From the NCBI GenBank assembly GCA_022793095.1, contig JAAWCD010000057.1, forward strand, positions 1 through 49,977: 49,977 nucleotides of DNA, written 5' to 3'. Position numbers and translations under genes: made by a program. Source of the DNA: Oscillospiraceae bacterium. Lineage in GTDB: Bacteria > Bacillota > Clostridia > Oscillospirales > Oscillospiraceae. Positions within the stretch are counted from its first letter, which is position 1. Every line of letters starts with the position of its first letter. Below, piece after piece: positions 26,597-34,787 of this stretch. The notes beneath the pieces are model-generated. The model did no database searches. It was not told the DNA's origin and saw nothing but the letters and a program-made list of their open reading frames with translations.

Positions 26597-26728
26597 AAAG
26601 ACAACAATAAAGAAGAAAGGAACGTCCGGCAAAGACGAACCGGGCGGTTCGGTTCCAGCTAGAGAACCGGAAACAACGCGCGGAGTCCCAGCCTCTCCCG
26701 CCATTGGACGGGACTCCCTAAGGAAAGG

Positions 26729-29700
26729 ATGAACGCTGTGGCAGAACGTAACTTTAACAAAGTCCTGGCCGCCAACCGGGGCGAAATCGCCATCCGTATT
26801 TTCCGCGCCTGCTATGACCTGGGGCTGCATACGGTCGCGATGTACTCCAACGAGGACACCTTCTCCCTCTTCCGCACCCGGGCCGACGAGGCCTATCTCA
26901 TCGGTGAAAACCAGTCTCCCCTGGGCGCTTATCTGGACATTCCCGGCATCATCGGCCTGGCCCGCCGCCGGGGCGTGGACGCCATTCATCCCGGCTACGG
27001 CTTCCTGTCGGAAAACGCCGAATTCGCCAAGGCCTGTGAGGACGCGGGCATCAAGTTCATCGGCCCACCCTCCCACATCCTGGCCCAGATGGGCGACAAG
27101 CTGGCCGCGAAGGCCACCGCCATCGCCGCAGGCGTGCCCATCATCCCCGGTTCCACCGAACCCCTGAAGGACGCTGACGAGGCCCTGGAAAAGGCCATCA
27201 GCTACGGCTTCCCCATCATCCTCAAGGCCGCTGCCGGCGGCGGCGGCCGGGGCATGCGCCGCTGCGACATGCCCGAGGAGGTCAAGCCCGCCTTCGAGCT
27301 GGTGAAGAGCGAGGCCAAAAAGGCCTTCGGCAACGATGATATTTTCATTGAGAAGTTCCTGGTGGAGCCCAAGCACATCGAGGTCCAGATTCTGGCCGAC
27401 GAGCACGGAAACGTCATGCACCTGGGCGAGCGGGACTGCTCCCTCCAGCGCCGCTACCAGAAGGTGGTGGAGTACGCCCCCGCCTGGTCCGTGCCCGAGG
27501 AGACCCGGAAGGCCCTCCACGACGACGCGGTCAAAATCGCCAAGAGCGTTGGCTATATCAACGCCGGCACCGTGGAATTCCTGGTGGACAAGGAAGGGCA
27601 CCACTATTTCATCGAGATGAACCCCCGGATTCAGGTGGAGCACACCGTCACCGAGATGATTACCGGCATCGACCTGGTGCGGGCTCAGATTCTGGTGGCC
27701 GAGGGCTACCCCCTGTCCACCCCGGCCATCGGCCTGGAGAGTCAGGATGACCTGCACATCAACGGCTATGCCATTCAGTGCCGGGTCACCACCGAGGACC
27801 CCACCAACAACTTCGCTCCCGACACTGGTAAAATCACCGCCTACCGCTCCGGCGGCGGCTACGGTGTCCGTCTGGACGGCGGCAACGCCTCCACCGGCAC
27901 CGTGATTTCCCCCTATTATGACTCCCTGCTGGTTAAGGTCACCACCTGGGACAACACCTTTGAGGGCGTCTGCCGCCGGGCCCGCCGGGCCATCAACGAG
28001 GAGCATGTCCGGGGCGTCAAGACCAACATTCCCTTTATCACCAACATCCTGACCCACCCCAGGTTCCGGGCCGGTCAGTGCCACACCAAGTTCATTGACG
28101 AGACGCCGGAGCTCTTCGAGATCGAGAACAGCCGGGACCGCGCTACCAAGGTGCTCAAATACATTGCCCAGATTCAGGTGAACAACCCGAACACCGAGCG
28201 CCATCAGTACGACACCCCCCGGTTCCCCTCCTTCCACCAGGACCGGCCCCCCAGAGAGGGCCTCAAGCAGATGCTGGACAAGAACGGCCCCGACGCGGTC
28301 AAGCGCTGGGTGCTGGACCAGAAAAAGCTGCTTATCACCGACACCACCATGCGGGACGCCCATCAGTCCCTCCTGTCCACCCGCATGCGGACTCGGGACA
28401 TGGTGAAGGGCGCCGAGGGCACCGCCGAGATTCTGGCTGACTGCTTCTCTCTGGAGATGTGGGGCGGCGCTACCTTTGATACCGCTTACCGGTTCCTCCA
28501 CGAGTCCCCCTGGGAGCGGCTGGATCTGCTGCGGCAGAAGATTCCCAACATTCCCTTCCAGATGCTCCTCCGGGGCTCCAACACCGTGGGCTACGCCAAC
28601 TTCCCGGACAATCTGGTGCGGGAATTCGTGAAAGAGGCCGCCCGGTCCGGCATCGACGTGTTCCGGGTGTTCGACTCCCTGAACTGGATTCCCGGCATGG
28701 AAATCGCCATGGACGAGGTCATCAATCAGGGCAAGCTGTGCGAGGCCACCATCTGCTACACCGGCGATATTATGGATCCCAAGCGGGACAAGTACACCTT
28801 GAATTACTACGTGAACATGGCCAAGGAGCTGGAGAAGCGGGGCGCGCACCTGCTGTGCATCAAGGACATGTCCGGCCTCCTCAAGCCCTATGCCGCCAAG
28901 AAGCTGGTTACCGCGCTGAAGCAGGAGGTGGGCCTGCCCATCCATCTGCACACCCACGACACCACCGGCAACCAGGTGGCCGCCTACCTGCTGGCCGCGG
29001 AAGCGGGCGTTGACATTGTGGACTGCGCCACGGCGTCCATGTCCTCCTTGACCTCCCAGCCCTCCATGAACGCCGTGGTGGCCGCCCTGGAAGGCAACGA
29101 GCGGGCCACTGGTCTGGACCTCCAGCGGCTCCAGGAGCTGGATAACTATTGGTCCGACGTCCGCCTGCGCTACGAGACCTTCGACGAGGGCCTGAAGAAT
29201 CCCACCACCGACATCTACCGGTACGAGATTCCCGGCGGTCAGTACACCAACCTTCAGCCTCAGGTCATCTCTTTGGGCCTGGGCTCCCGCTTCAATGAAG
29301 TCAAGGAGATGTACAAGACCGTCAACGACATGCTGGGCGATCTGGTGAAGGTGACGCCCTCTTCTAAAATGGTGGGCGATCTGGCCATCTTCATGGTACA
29401 GAACGACCTGACGCCGGAGAACATTGTGGAGCGGGGCGAGGCGCTGACCTTCCCGGATTCGGTGGTGTCCTACTTCAAGGGCATGATGGGCCAGCCCGCC
29501 TGGGGCTTCCCGCCGGAGCTTCAAAAGGTCGTTCTGAAGGGCGAAAAGCCCATCACTTGCCGGCCTGGCGAGCTGCTGGAGCCCATCGACTTCGAGCGGG
29601 TCCGCCGGGAGATGAAGCGCTTCATGGGCGACGACACCATCAACATGCGGGCGATTCTGTCCTACTGCCTGTTCCCCAAGGTGTATGAGGATTACCGCAC

Positions 29701-30172
29701 CCACCGCAAGGAGTACGGCTATATCATGCGGATGGGCAGCCACGTATTCTTCAACGGTATGGCCATGGGCGAGACCAACAAGATCAACATTGAGGACGGC
29801 AAAACCCTGGTCATCAAATATCTGGGCCTGGGCGACAGCAACGAGGACGGCACCCGGAACGTTCAGTTCGAGCTCAACGGCATGCGCCGCGAGGTGGCTG
29901 TACCTGACCCCAACACCAGTGTCTCGGTCAAGCCCGTGGTGCTGGCGGATCCGGAGGACAAGAGCCAGGTGGGCGCGTCTATCCCCGGCCTGGTGTCCAA
30001 GGTGAACGTCAAGCCTGGCGACGCCGTGGAGGTCAACCAGGTGCTGGCGGTCATCGAGGCCATGAAGATGGAAACCTCCGTGGTGGCCCGAATGGCGGGC
30101 ACTGTGGACCAGGTCCTCATTCAGGAGGGCGGCAACGTCAAGGCCGGCGAGCTGCTCATCACCATCAAGTAA
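26729..30172 (+). CDS. pyc: Pyruvate carboxylase
   Basis: 1147 aa, the normal length for the single-chain enzyme. The order is biotin carboxylase (about 8-450, with ANRGEIAIRIFRA at the start, the ATP loop AAAGGGGRGM near 166 and EMNPRIQVEHTVTEM near 295), carboxyltransferase (about 530-800, beginning ITDTTMRDAHQSLLSTRMRT at about 535), and a biotin carrier domain with EAMKMET placing the biotinylated Lys at 1113. It makes oxaloacetate from pyruvate, bicarbonate and ATP. In a fermenting anaerobe this feeds reductive C4-acid formation and aspartate, which also supplies the pyrimidine genes downstream. Monocistronic: own promoter and a terminator at 30301. Confidence 0.96.
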   Translation: MNAVAERNFNKVLAANRGEIAIRIFRACYDLGLHTVAMYSNEDTFSLFRTRADEAYLIGENQSPLGAYLDIPGIIGLARRRGVDAIHPGYGFLSENAEFAKACEDAGIKFIGPPSHILAQMGDKLAAKATAIAAGVPIIPGSTEPLKDADEALEKAISYGFPIILKAAAGGGGRGMRRCDMPEEVKPAFELVKSEAKKAFGNDDIFIEKFLVEPKHIEVQILADEHGNVMHLGERDCSLQRRYQKVVEYAPAWSVPEETRKALHDDAVKIAKSVGYINAGTVEFLVDKEGHHYFIEMNPRIQVEHTVTEMITGIDLVRAQILVAEGYPLSTPAIGLESQDDLHINGYAIQCRVTTEDPTNNFAPDTGKITAYRSGGGYGVRLDGGNASTGTVISPYYDSLLVKVTTWDNTFEGVCRRARRAINEEHVRGVKTNIPFITNILTHPRFRAGQCHTKFIDETPELFEIENSRDRATKVLKYIAQIQVNNPNTERHQYDTPRFPSFHQDRPPREGLKQMLDKNGPDAVKRWVLDQKKLLITDTTMRDAHQSLLSTRMRTRDMVKGAEGTAEILADCFSLEMWGGATFDTAYRFLHESPWERLDLLRQKIPNIPFQMLLRGSNTVGYANFPDNLVREFVKEAARSGIDVFRVFDSLNWIPGMEIAMDEVINQGKLCEATICYTGDIMDPKRDKYTLNYYVNMAKELEKRGAHLLCIKDMSGLLKPYAAKKLVTALKQEVGLPIHLHTHDTTGNQVAAYLLAAEAGVDIVDCATASMSSLTSQPSMNAVVAALEGNERATGLDLQRLQELDNYWSDVRLRYETFDEGLKNPTTDIYRYEIPGGQYTNLQPQVISLGLGSRFNEVKEMYKTVNDMLGDLVKVTPSSKMVGDLAIFMVQNDLTPENIVERGEALTFPDSVVSYFKGMMGQPAWGFPPELQKVVLKGEKPITCRPGELLEPIDFERVRREMKRFMGDDTINMRAILSYCLFPKVYEDYRTHRKEYGYIMRMGSHVFFNGMAMGETNKINIEDGKTLVIKYLGLGDSNEDGTRNVQFELNGMRREVAVPDPNTSVSVKPVVLADPEDKSQVGASIPGLVSKVNVKPGDAVEVNQVLAVIEAMKMETSVVARMAGTVDQVLIQEGGNVKAGELLITIK

Positions 30173-30179
30173 ACGCTGT

Positions 30180-30290
30180 TGTTCCTTCTTTTTCTTGAAA
30201 GATTGAACGACACTTGCTTTTGTGAAGCAAAAGCTTAGTGGAGTCCATCCGGGCGAAGCCGGAAAAAGAAGCAAAAAGAACTTCAAACGT
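30180..30290. repeat. Copy of a dispersed hairpin element (interrupted form)
   Basis: Between pyc and its terminator. The end (30263-30283, aaaaagaagcaaaaagaactt) is the reverse complement of the first part of the element at 35979 and 42845. The start (ctttttcttgaaag near 30189) is the reverse complement of its second part. About 60 bases with two small stems separate them. It looks like the same unit with inserted sequence, or a diverged mobile hairpin. Confidence 0.5.
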
Positions 30291-30300
30291 TAGGACAGGA

Positions 30301-30357
30301 AAACACCGCGCTCTTTCAGCTTCTGTGCTTGAAAGGGTGCGGTGTTTCTCTTGTTTG
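30301..30357. terminator. Bidirectional terminator between pyc and the 30358-30882 gene
   Basis: aaacaccgc (30301-30309) with gcggtgttt (30339-30347), continued inward by ctctttca with tgaaaggg (one mismatch), then ctcttgttt. It serves convergent genes. Confidence 0.68.
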
Positions 30358-30882
30358 CTAAAGCTCGGATTCCGCGGGTGACGCTTCGGCCTCCACGTCA
30401 GACGGGCCCTCCTCGGAACCGTTATCCTCCGAGGCGCTTTTCCGGTCCTCGTCCTCCAGGACGCTCTTCCATTCCTTGGGATCCTTTTTCGGCCTCCGCA
30501 AGGCAAGCGCCATCCGGTAGCCCTCCATGTCGTTTTCCGCAAGGTAGCGTTCGTCCTCCGGCGGAACCTTATCCCCTGCCATGATGCGGGCCGCAATCTT
30601 CTCGCACTTTTTCATGGCTTTCAGTGATTTGTTCAGCAAATCCAGCGCCTGCTCCTCTTCGCTCTTTCCGTTGGTCTTCCGCTCCGCTTCCAGCCGGGCC
30701 TGCTCCTGGGCCTGCTGGTTCTGCTCCTCCAGATAGGCCAGCGCCTGCCGGGACAGGGTCATCCGGTCTGACCGTGACGTTCTTTGAAGCGGTGAGGATT
30801 GCTGCTGCACCTGCTCCCCTTTGGCCGGAATGGCCCTGGCCGGTGCGGACCGGTTTCGGCGTTCTGTCCGTTCCAATTCCAT
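30358..30882 (-). CDS. Conserved-looking coiled-coil hypothetical protein
   Basis: 174 aa, highly charged and soluble. The N-terminus is basic and Ser/Arg-rich (1-40), followed by a helix of Gln, Ala and Glu (45-75), and then a distinct segment ALDLLNKSLKAMKKCEKIA followed by GDKVPPEDERYLAEND and ALALRRPKKDPKEWKSVLEDED. The C-terminal 30 residues are acidic. I recognise this type as an unnamed small protein of Clostridia and know no function. ATG 30882 follows a perfect aaggagg. It is preceded by a sigma-D-like promoter, so a link to motility or cell-surface genes is possible. It ends in TAG. Confidence 0.72.
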   Translation of the reverse strand: MELERTERRNRSAPARAIPAKGEQVQQQSSPLQRTSRSDRMTLSRQALAYLEEQNQQAQEQARLEAERKTNGKSEEEQALDLLNKSLKAMKKCEKIAARIMAGDKVPPEDERYLAENDMEGYRMALALRRPKKDPKEWKSVLEDEDRKSASEDNGSEEGPSDVEAEASPAESEL

Positions 30883-30919
30883 TTGTTTCGCCTCCTTATA
30901 TCAGATATCTCTATCTTAT

Positions 30920-30947
30920 TTATCGGCTGTTTCCATGGAAAACATTA
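30920..30947 (-). promoter_or_regulatory. Sigma-D (sigma-28)-like promoter
   Basis: On the minus strand GCCGATAA occupies 30927-30920. It matches the Bacillota flagellar sigma factor -10 (GCCGATAA/T), with TAAT (30947-30944) 16 bases upstream where TAAA is expected at 15. No usual sigma-A promoter is evident nearer to the gene start. Confidence 0.42.
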
Positions 30948-30987
30948 GAGGAACATCCCGCTGCATTTTTGGTAAAACGCCGTTTTC

Positions 30988-32115
30988 TTACGTAATCTGA
31001 ATATTCACGCCGTTGACCTCCACGCCCTCGTCCGCGCGAATCAAAATGTACTTCACTCCTTCAATCACCCGCGTTTCCACCAGGCCGCTCCGCTCCGGAT
31101 TCACCTGAATGGTCACGTCCGGCGTGCGGACCTCCACCTTGGACCCTACCAGGTTTCGGGGGCTGATCTCCATGTCCTCTCCGAAGGACTCGTCATACCG
31201 CCCGGTAAAGGCCTCTGCGTGGGCTGGCGACACCCCGCAGTCCTCCAGCACCCGCCGGACCGCCTGCTTGGACAGGACCAGCGGTTCCGGGTCCTTGCTC
31301 TGCTTGTGCTCTGTGATGATGTCCCGCAGCTCGTTCTGCACGGCCTGAACCACCTCGTAACAGCAGTCCTCTTCCAGAGTGTTCCCCAGCAGGCTCCCAA
31401 AGGTTTCCTTCTGCTCCTCGGCCGGCATGGGCGCTTCCGCCTTGAAAATCCGGTCTACAAAGGCCGCGTAATTCTCCCCCGGGTCCCGGGAGTAATAGAG
31501 GGCATTATACAAGTTCGTGCTCCGGTTGTCGAAGGCCGGGAACAAAAATCCCAGCTCCGGCGGCGACACCAGCCAGTCCGCCCCCCGGCTCCGAAACTCG
31601 TTCTCCTTTACATAATAGCTCAGGGCCGGCTTGGTCAGCTTTACCGGACAGATTGAGCACAGCACATAGGAAAACACCTCCGAGGAGGCGTCCATCTGCC
31701 GCTCCCCGTCCTTGGACCGGTAGGGGACATCATACTTGTCATACGCCAGGAGAATCAGATAGTTCCCCTCCAGCTCCAGCGACTCCATCACCCGGCTGAA
31801 AAACTCGAAAACCGCGCCGCTGTCCTGTAACGCTGAGTTCCGCAGCGTCATGAGAAGCTTGTGTTCCTCCCCTTCCGCTACCTGCTTGGTGGAAAAGGTC
31901 AAATCCACCAGGTTTTTGCCCAGGCCGCCGGTCAGCGTCCGCTTGAGCACGCTCAGAAACCGTTCCAGCTCTTCGTCCTCCAGCAGGGTCAGCGGCTGGT
32001 CAAACTGGGACACAATTTCCCGGTTTTCATTCACATAGCACCCTCGGATGTGGGTGATGTTGCTCTTCTCCGGCTTGAACCGGCGGCGCAGCTCCGCCAC
32101 CTCTCGTTCGTTCAT
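30988..32115 (-). CDS. DUF4317 family protein
   Basis: 375 aa. It begins MNEREVAELRRRFKPEKSN and contains an IRGCYVNENREIVSQF motif, an internal LLAYDKYDVPYRSKDGERQ segment and a C-terminal beta-rich part ending GVEVNGVNIQIT. This matches a widespread Clostridia family of unknown function. Start ATG 32115 overlaps the YgiQ stop (4 bases); a longer in-frame extension is only the shadow of the YgiQ tail. Translational coupling to YgiQ suggests linked expression, not necessarily function. Confidence 0.8.
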   Translation of the reverse strand: MNEREVAELRRRFKPEKSNITHIRGCYVNENREIVSQFDQPLTLLEDEELERFLSVLKRTLTGGLGKNLVDLTFSTKQVAEGEEHKLLMTLRNSALQDSGAVFEFFSRVMESLELEGNYLILLAYDKYDVPYRSKDGERQMDASSEVFSYVLCSICPVKLTKPALSYYVKENEFRSRGADWLVSPPELGFLFPAFDNRSTNLYNALYYSRDPGENYAAFVDRIFKAEAPMPAEEQKETFGSLLGNTLEEDCCYEVVQAVQNELRDIITEHKQSKDPEPLVLSKQAVRRVLEDCGVSPAHAEAFTGRYDESFGEDMEISPRNLVGSKVEVRTPDVTIQVNPERSGLVETRVIEGVKYILIRADEGVEVNGVNIQIT

Positions 32116-34079
32116 CGCTCTCTCCCCTTGCGCTCCCGCTTTCCAGCTCCCTTTGACGGCCTTCCGGCCGGTTTTCCGCTCTTCCGCGCCGGTTTTCTTC
32201 CCGCCTTCTTTTCCCGTCCCGGCCTCCCGCCGGAACGCCGGTCCTGCCGCGTTTCCCCGCGCTTCCCTTTCTCCCAGGGAGCCGGGCCGTCCGGCCGGAT
32301 AAGGCACTCCTTCCCGTAGCCGATCAGGTCCGTCCGCCCCGTCTTGTGGAGGGCTTCCAGCACCAGACGCCGGTTCTGAGGCTTCTTCCACTGGAGCATA
32401 GCCCGCTGGAGGGCCTTATCGTGGGGATCTCGGGCCACGTACACCGGCTTCATGGTTCGGGGGTCAATGCCTGTGTAATACATGCAGGTGGACAGCGTGC
32501 CCGGCGTGGGGTAAAAGTCCTGGACCTGCTCCGGCTGGCGGCCCCGGCGGTTGAGATACTCCGCCAGCGCCACCGCGTCCTTCAGCGTGCAGCCCGGATG
32601 GGACGACATGAGATAGGGCACCAAATACTGCTCCTTGGCGTGTTTCTGGTTGAGCCGCCGGTACTTCTCCTGAAAACGCTCAAAAACCTCGATGTGGGGC
32701 TTGCCCATGTAGTCCAGCACCGAGTCAATGCAGTGCTCCGGCGCCACCTTCAGCTGACCGCTGACATGGTATTTCACCAGCTCGGAGAAAAATTCTCCGT
32801 TCTGGTCCTGGAGCATGTAGTCAAACCGGATGCCTGACCGGATGAACACCCGCTTTACACCCGGCACCTGCCGGAGCTTCCGCAGAAGGGCCAGGTAGTC
32901 CGAATGGTCCGCGTCCAGGTTAGGGCAGGGCTTGGGCGCCAGGCAGTTCCGGTTTTTGCACAGGCCATGCTTGATCTGCTTTTGACAGGAGACATGGCGG
33001 AAGTTGGCAGTGGGGCCGCCTACGTCGTGGATATAACCCTTGAAGCCAGGATGCTTCGTCAGGGCGGCCGCCTCCCGGAGGATGCTTTCCTGACTGCGGG
33101 CAGTAATCATCCGGCCCTGATGGTAGGCCAGAGAGCAGAAGCTGCACGCCCCGATACACCCCCGGTTGTGGGTGATGGAAAACCGGACCTCCTCAATGGC
33201 GGGCACGCCGCCCATGGCATCGTACATGGGGTGGGGTTCCCGGGTATAGGGCAGCTCCGCCACAAAGTCCAGCTCCGCCGTGTCCAGCGGCATAGCGGGC
33301 GGGTTGGCAATCAGCACCTGGTTTCCGTGGGGTTGGAGGACCGCGCGGCCCCGGATGGGGTCGTGCTCCTCGTACTCCACCTTGTTGGCCTGGGCATAGG
33401 CGGTTTTACCGGCGGAGACCCGTTCAAAAGAGGGAATGGTTATGGCCGGATAGCAGCAATACCCGGAATCCGGGGCCACGAAACAGGTTCCCTTCACGTC
33501 GGTGATCTCCGAGACGGGAACCCCCGCGGCCAGGCGGGACGCAATGTCCCGGCTGGCCCGCTCCCCCATGCCGTAAACCAGCAAATCCGCCTGAGCGTCC
33601 AGGAGGATGGAGCGGCGGACCTTATCATCCCAATAGTCATAGTGGGCAAACCGGCGGAGCGACGCCTCCAGGCCGCCGATGATGACCGGAATGTCTCCGA
33701 ACACCTCCCGGACACGGTTGGAATAGACAATGGTGGCCCGGTCCGGACGCAGGCCCGCCCTGTTTCCTGGAGAATAGGCGTCCTCGCTCCGCCGCTTTTT
33801 GGCGGCGGTGTAATGGGCCACCATGGGGTCAATGTTGCCGCCGGAAATCATCACCCCGAGACGGGGACGCCCAAGGGCCGTGAAGGCGGAGGGCTTGCGC
33901 CAGTCCGGCTGGGCCAGCATGGCCACACGGTGGCCGCCGGCCTCCAGCACACGGGCAATCACCGTGACGCCAAAAGAGGGATGGTCCACATAGGCATCCC
34001 CCGTGATGAGCAGGAAGTCATATGCTTCCCATCCCCGTTCGGCCATGTCCTGCTTGGAAACGGGAAGAAATGAATTCAT
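32112..34079 (-). CDS. YgiQ family radical SAM protein
   Basis: 655 aa. N-terminal YgiQ domain (DAYVDHPSFG near 28-37; GGNIDPMV near 80-87; VIIGGLEASLRRFAHYDYWD near 132-151). Radical SAM cluster cysteines are Cys308, Cys312 and Cys315 in HNRGCIGACSFC, followed by the SAM-binding barrel and a DFYPTPGTLSTCMYYTG segment. The last 58 residues (598-655) are a low-complexity Lys/Arg/Gly/Pro tail that most family members need not carry. The enzymatic reaction of YgiQ is unknown. ATG 34079 behind aaggaga. Confidence 0.9.
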   Translation of the reverse strand: MNSFLPVSKQDMAERGWEAYDFLLITGDAYVDHPSFGVTVIARVLEAGGHRVAMLAQPDWRKPSAFTALGRPRLGVMISGGNIDPMVAHYTAAKKRRSEDAYSPGNRAGLRPDRATIVYSNRVREVFGDIPVIIGGLEASLRRFAHYDYWDDKVRRSILLDAQADLLVYGMGERASRDIASRLAAGVPVSEITDVKGTCFVAPDSGYCCYPAITIPSFERVSAGKTAYAQANKVEYEEHDPIRGRAVLQPHGNQVLIANPPAMPLDTAELDFVAELPYTREPHPMYDAMGGVPAIEEVRFSITHNRGCIGACSFCSLAYHQGRMITARSQESILREAAALTKHPGFKGYIHDVGGPTANFRHVSCQKQIKHGLCKNRNCLAPKPCPNLDADHSDYLALLRKLRQVPGVKRVFIRSGIRFDYMLQDQNGEFFSELVKYHVSGQLKVAPEHCIDSVLDYMGKPHIEVFERFQEKYRRLNQKHAKEQYLVPYLMSSHPGCTLKDAVALAEYLNRRGRQPEQVQDFYPTPGTLSTCMYYTGIDPRTMKPVYVARDPHDKALQRAMLQWKKPQNRRLVLEALHKTGRTDLIGYGKECLIRPDGPAPWEKGKRGETRQDRRSGGRPGREKKAGRKPARKSGKPAGRPSKGAGKRERKGRER

Positions 34080-34136
34080 TGTTCTGTTCTCCTTATCGTA
34101 AGAATGTTTCGGGAAAATTGGGGGGAACTCCCCCAG

Positions 34137-34355
34137 TCACCGCCGCTCTCTTATGTCTGACCGGCCCACCAGATAGTCCAGGCTCACGTCAAAATAATCG
34201 GCGAGTGCAATCAAATGCAGAAATTCGGGATACCGCTCCCCGGATTCATAATATTGGTAGGCTCTTACAGATTGTTCAAATTGATCTGCAATTGCTTTTT
34301 GGGTTATCTTCTTTTCGTTCCGCAGCTTTCTTAAACGGGATGAGAAATTTTCCAT
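34137..34355 (-). CDS. XRE-family helix-turn-helix repressor
   Basis: 72 aa, a single Cro/CI-type domain: LRKLRNEKKITQKAIADQFEQSVRAYQYYESGERYPEFLHLIALADYFDVSLDYLVGR covers five helices, residues 8-66. It probably binds the perfect inverted repeat at 34376-34420, which separates it from the divergent small gene, and so regulates both. ATG 34355. Confidence 0.88.
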   Translation of the reverse strand: MENFSSRLRKLRNEKKITQKAIADQFEQSVRAYQYYESGERYPEFLHLIALADYFDVSLDYLVGRSDIRERR

Positions 34356-34370
34356 TTTAACACGTTCCTC

Positions 34371-34399
34371 TTGACATGCAACTTAAGTTCATGTATAAT
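34371..34399 (+). promoter_or_regulatory. Consensus promoter of the 34443 gene
   Basis: TTGACA (34371-34376), exactly 17 bp, TATAAT (34394-34399). Both boxes are perfect. The operator repeat begins in the last base of the -35 and covers the spacer, so a bound repressor would block RNA polymerase. Confidence 0.82.
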
Positions 34400-34420
34400 A
34401 AACATGAACTTAAGTTGCAT
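34376..34420. promoter_or_regulatory. Operator: perfect 18-bp inverted repeat
   Basis: atgcaacttaagttcatg (34376-34393) and its exact complement catgaacttaagttgcat (34403-34420), separated by 9 bases that contain the -10 box. Each arm itself contains the 10-bp palindrome aacttaagtt, so there are two dyads, expected to bind two repressor dimers. It lies between the XRE gene and its divergent target. Confidence 0.78.
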
Positions 34421-34442
34421 TTTTGACTAAGGAGGTTATCTT

Positions 34443-34787
34443 ATGCACTTTCATCTGGACCCATTACTGTACGACAATCCGGTCATTTCGGACATCATTG
34501 AGCGCGTCTGCGAAACAGACCCCGATATCTGCGCTCACGCCGAGCTGTATCAGGAAAGGCTGGACCAACTATACGGCCTTCTGACCGCCAAGCAATGGAA
34601 GTCTTATCTTGCCTTTGAAGCGGCCCACAATGACTACACCAACGACTACATCCACGCGGCCTATTACGCCGGGCTGGGCGTGCGCTCGCTGCTGCTGGAC
34701 GAGCTGGGTGTTTCGGCCACGCCCGAGCCGGGCTCCCAACCCGAGCCGGGCTCCCAACCCGAGCCAGGCTCCCAGGTCCGCTCATAG
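34443..34787 (+). CDS. Small hypothetical protein under XRE control
   Basis: 114 aa. The N-terminal 93 residues are acidic and helical (LYQERLDQLYGLLTAKQWKSYLAFEAAHNDY; then YIHAAYYAGLGVRSLLLDEL) and resemble small unnamed helical proteins of Clostridia such as DUF6809-like families, an uncertain match. The C-terminus is three copies of PEPGSQ made by an 18-bp tandem repeat. aaggagg lies 8 bases before ATG 34443. The last 124 bases overlap the convergent phosphatase-acetyltransferase gene. It ends in TAG. A very strong promoter overlapped by an operator suggests it is silent until the repressor is released. Confidence 0.72.
   Translation: MHFHLDPLLYDNPVISDIIERVCETDPDICAHAELYQERLDQLYGLLTAKQWKSYLAFEAAHNDYTNDYIHAAYYAGLGVRSLLLDELGVSATPEPGSQPEPGSQPEPGSQVRS

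Noticed and set aside
26573..30286. 1237-codon open frame antisense to pyruvate carboxylase
   Set aside because: It mirrors the pyc codons and has no RBS and no family-like motifs. High GC at third positions keeps the opposite frame open.
34722..34775. CRISPR-like or minisatellite array
   Set aside because: Units are directly adjacent without spacers, only three copies, and clearly coding on both strands.
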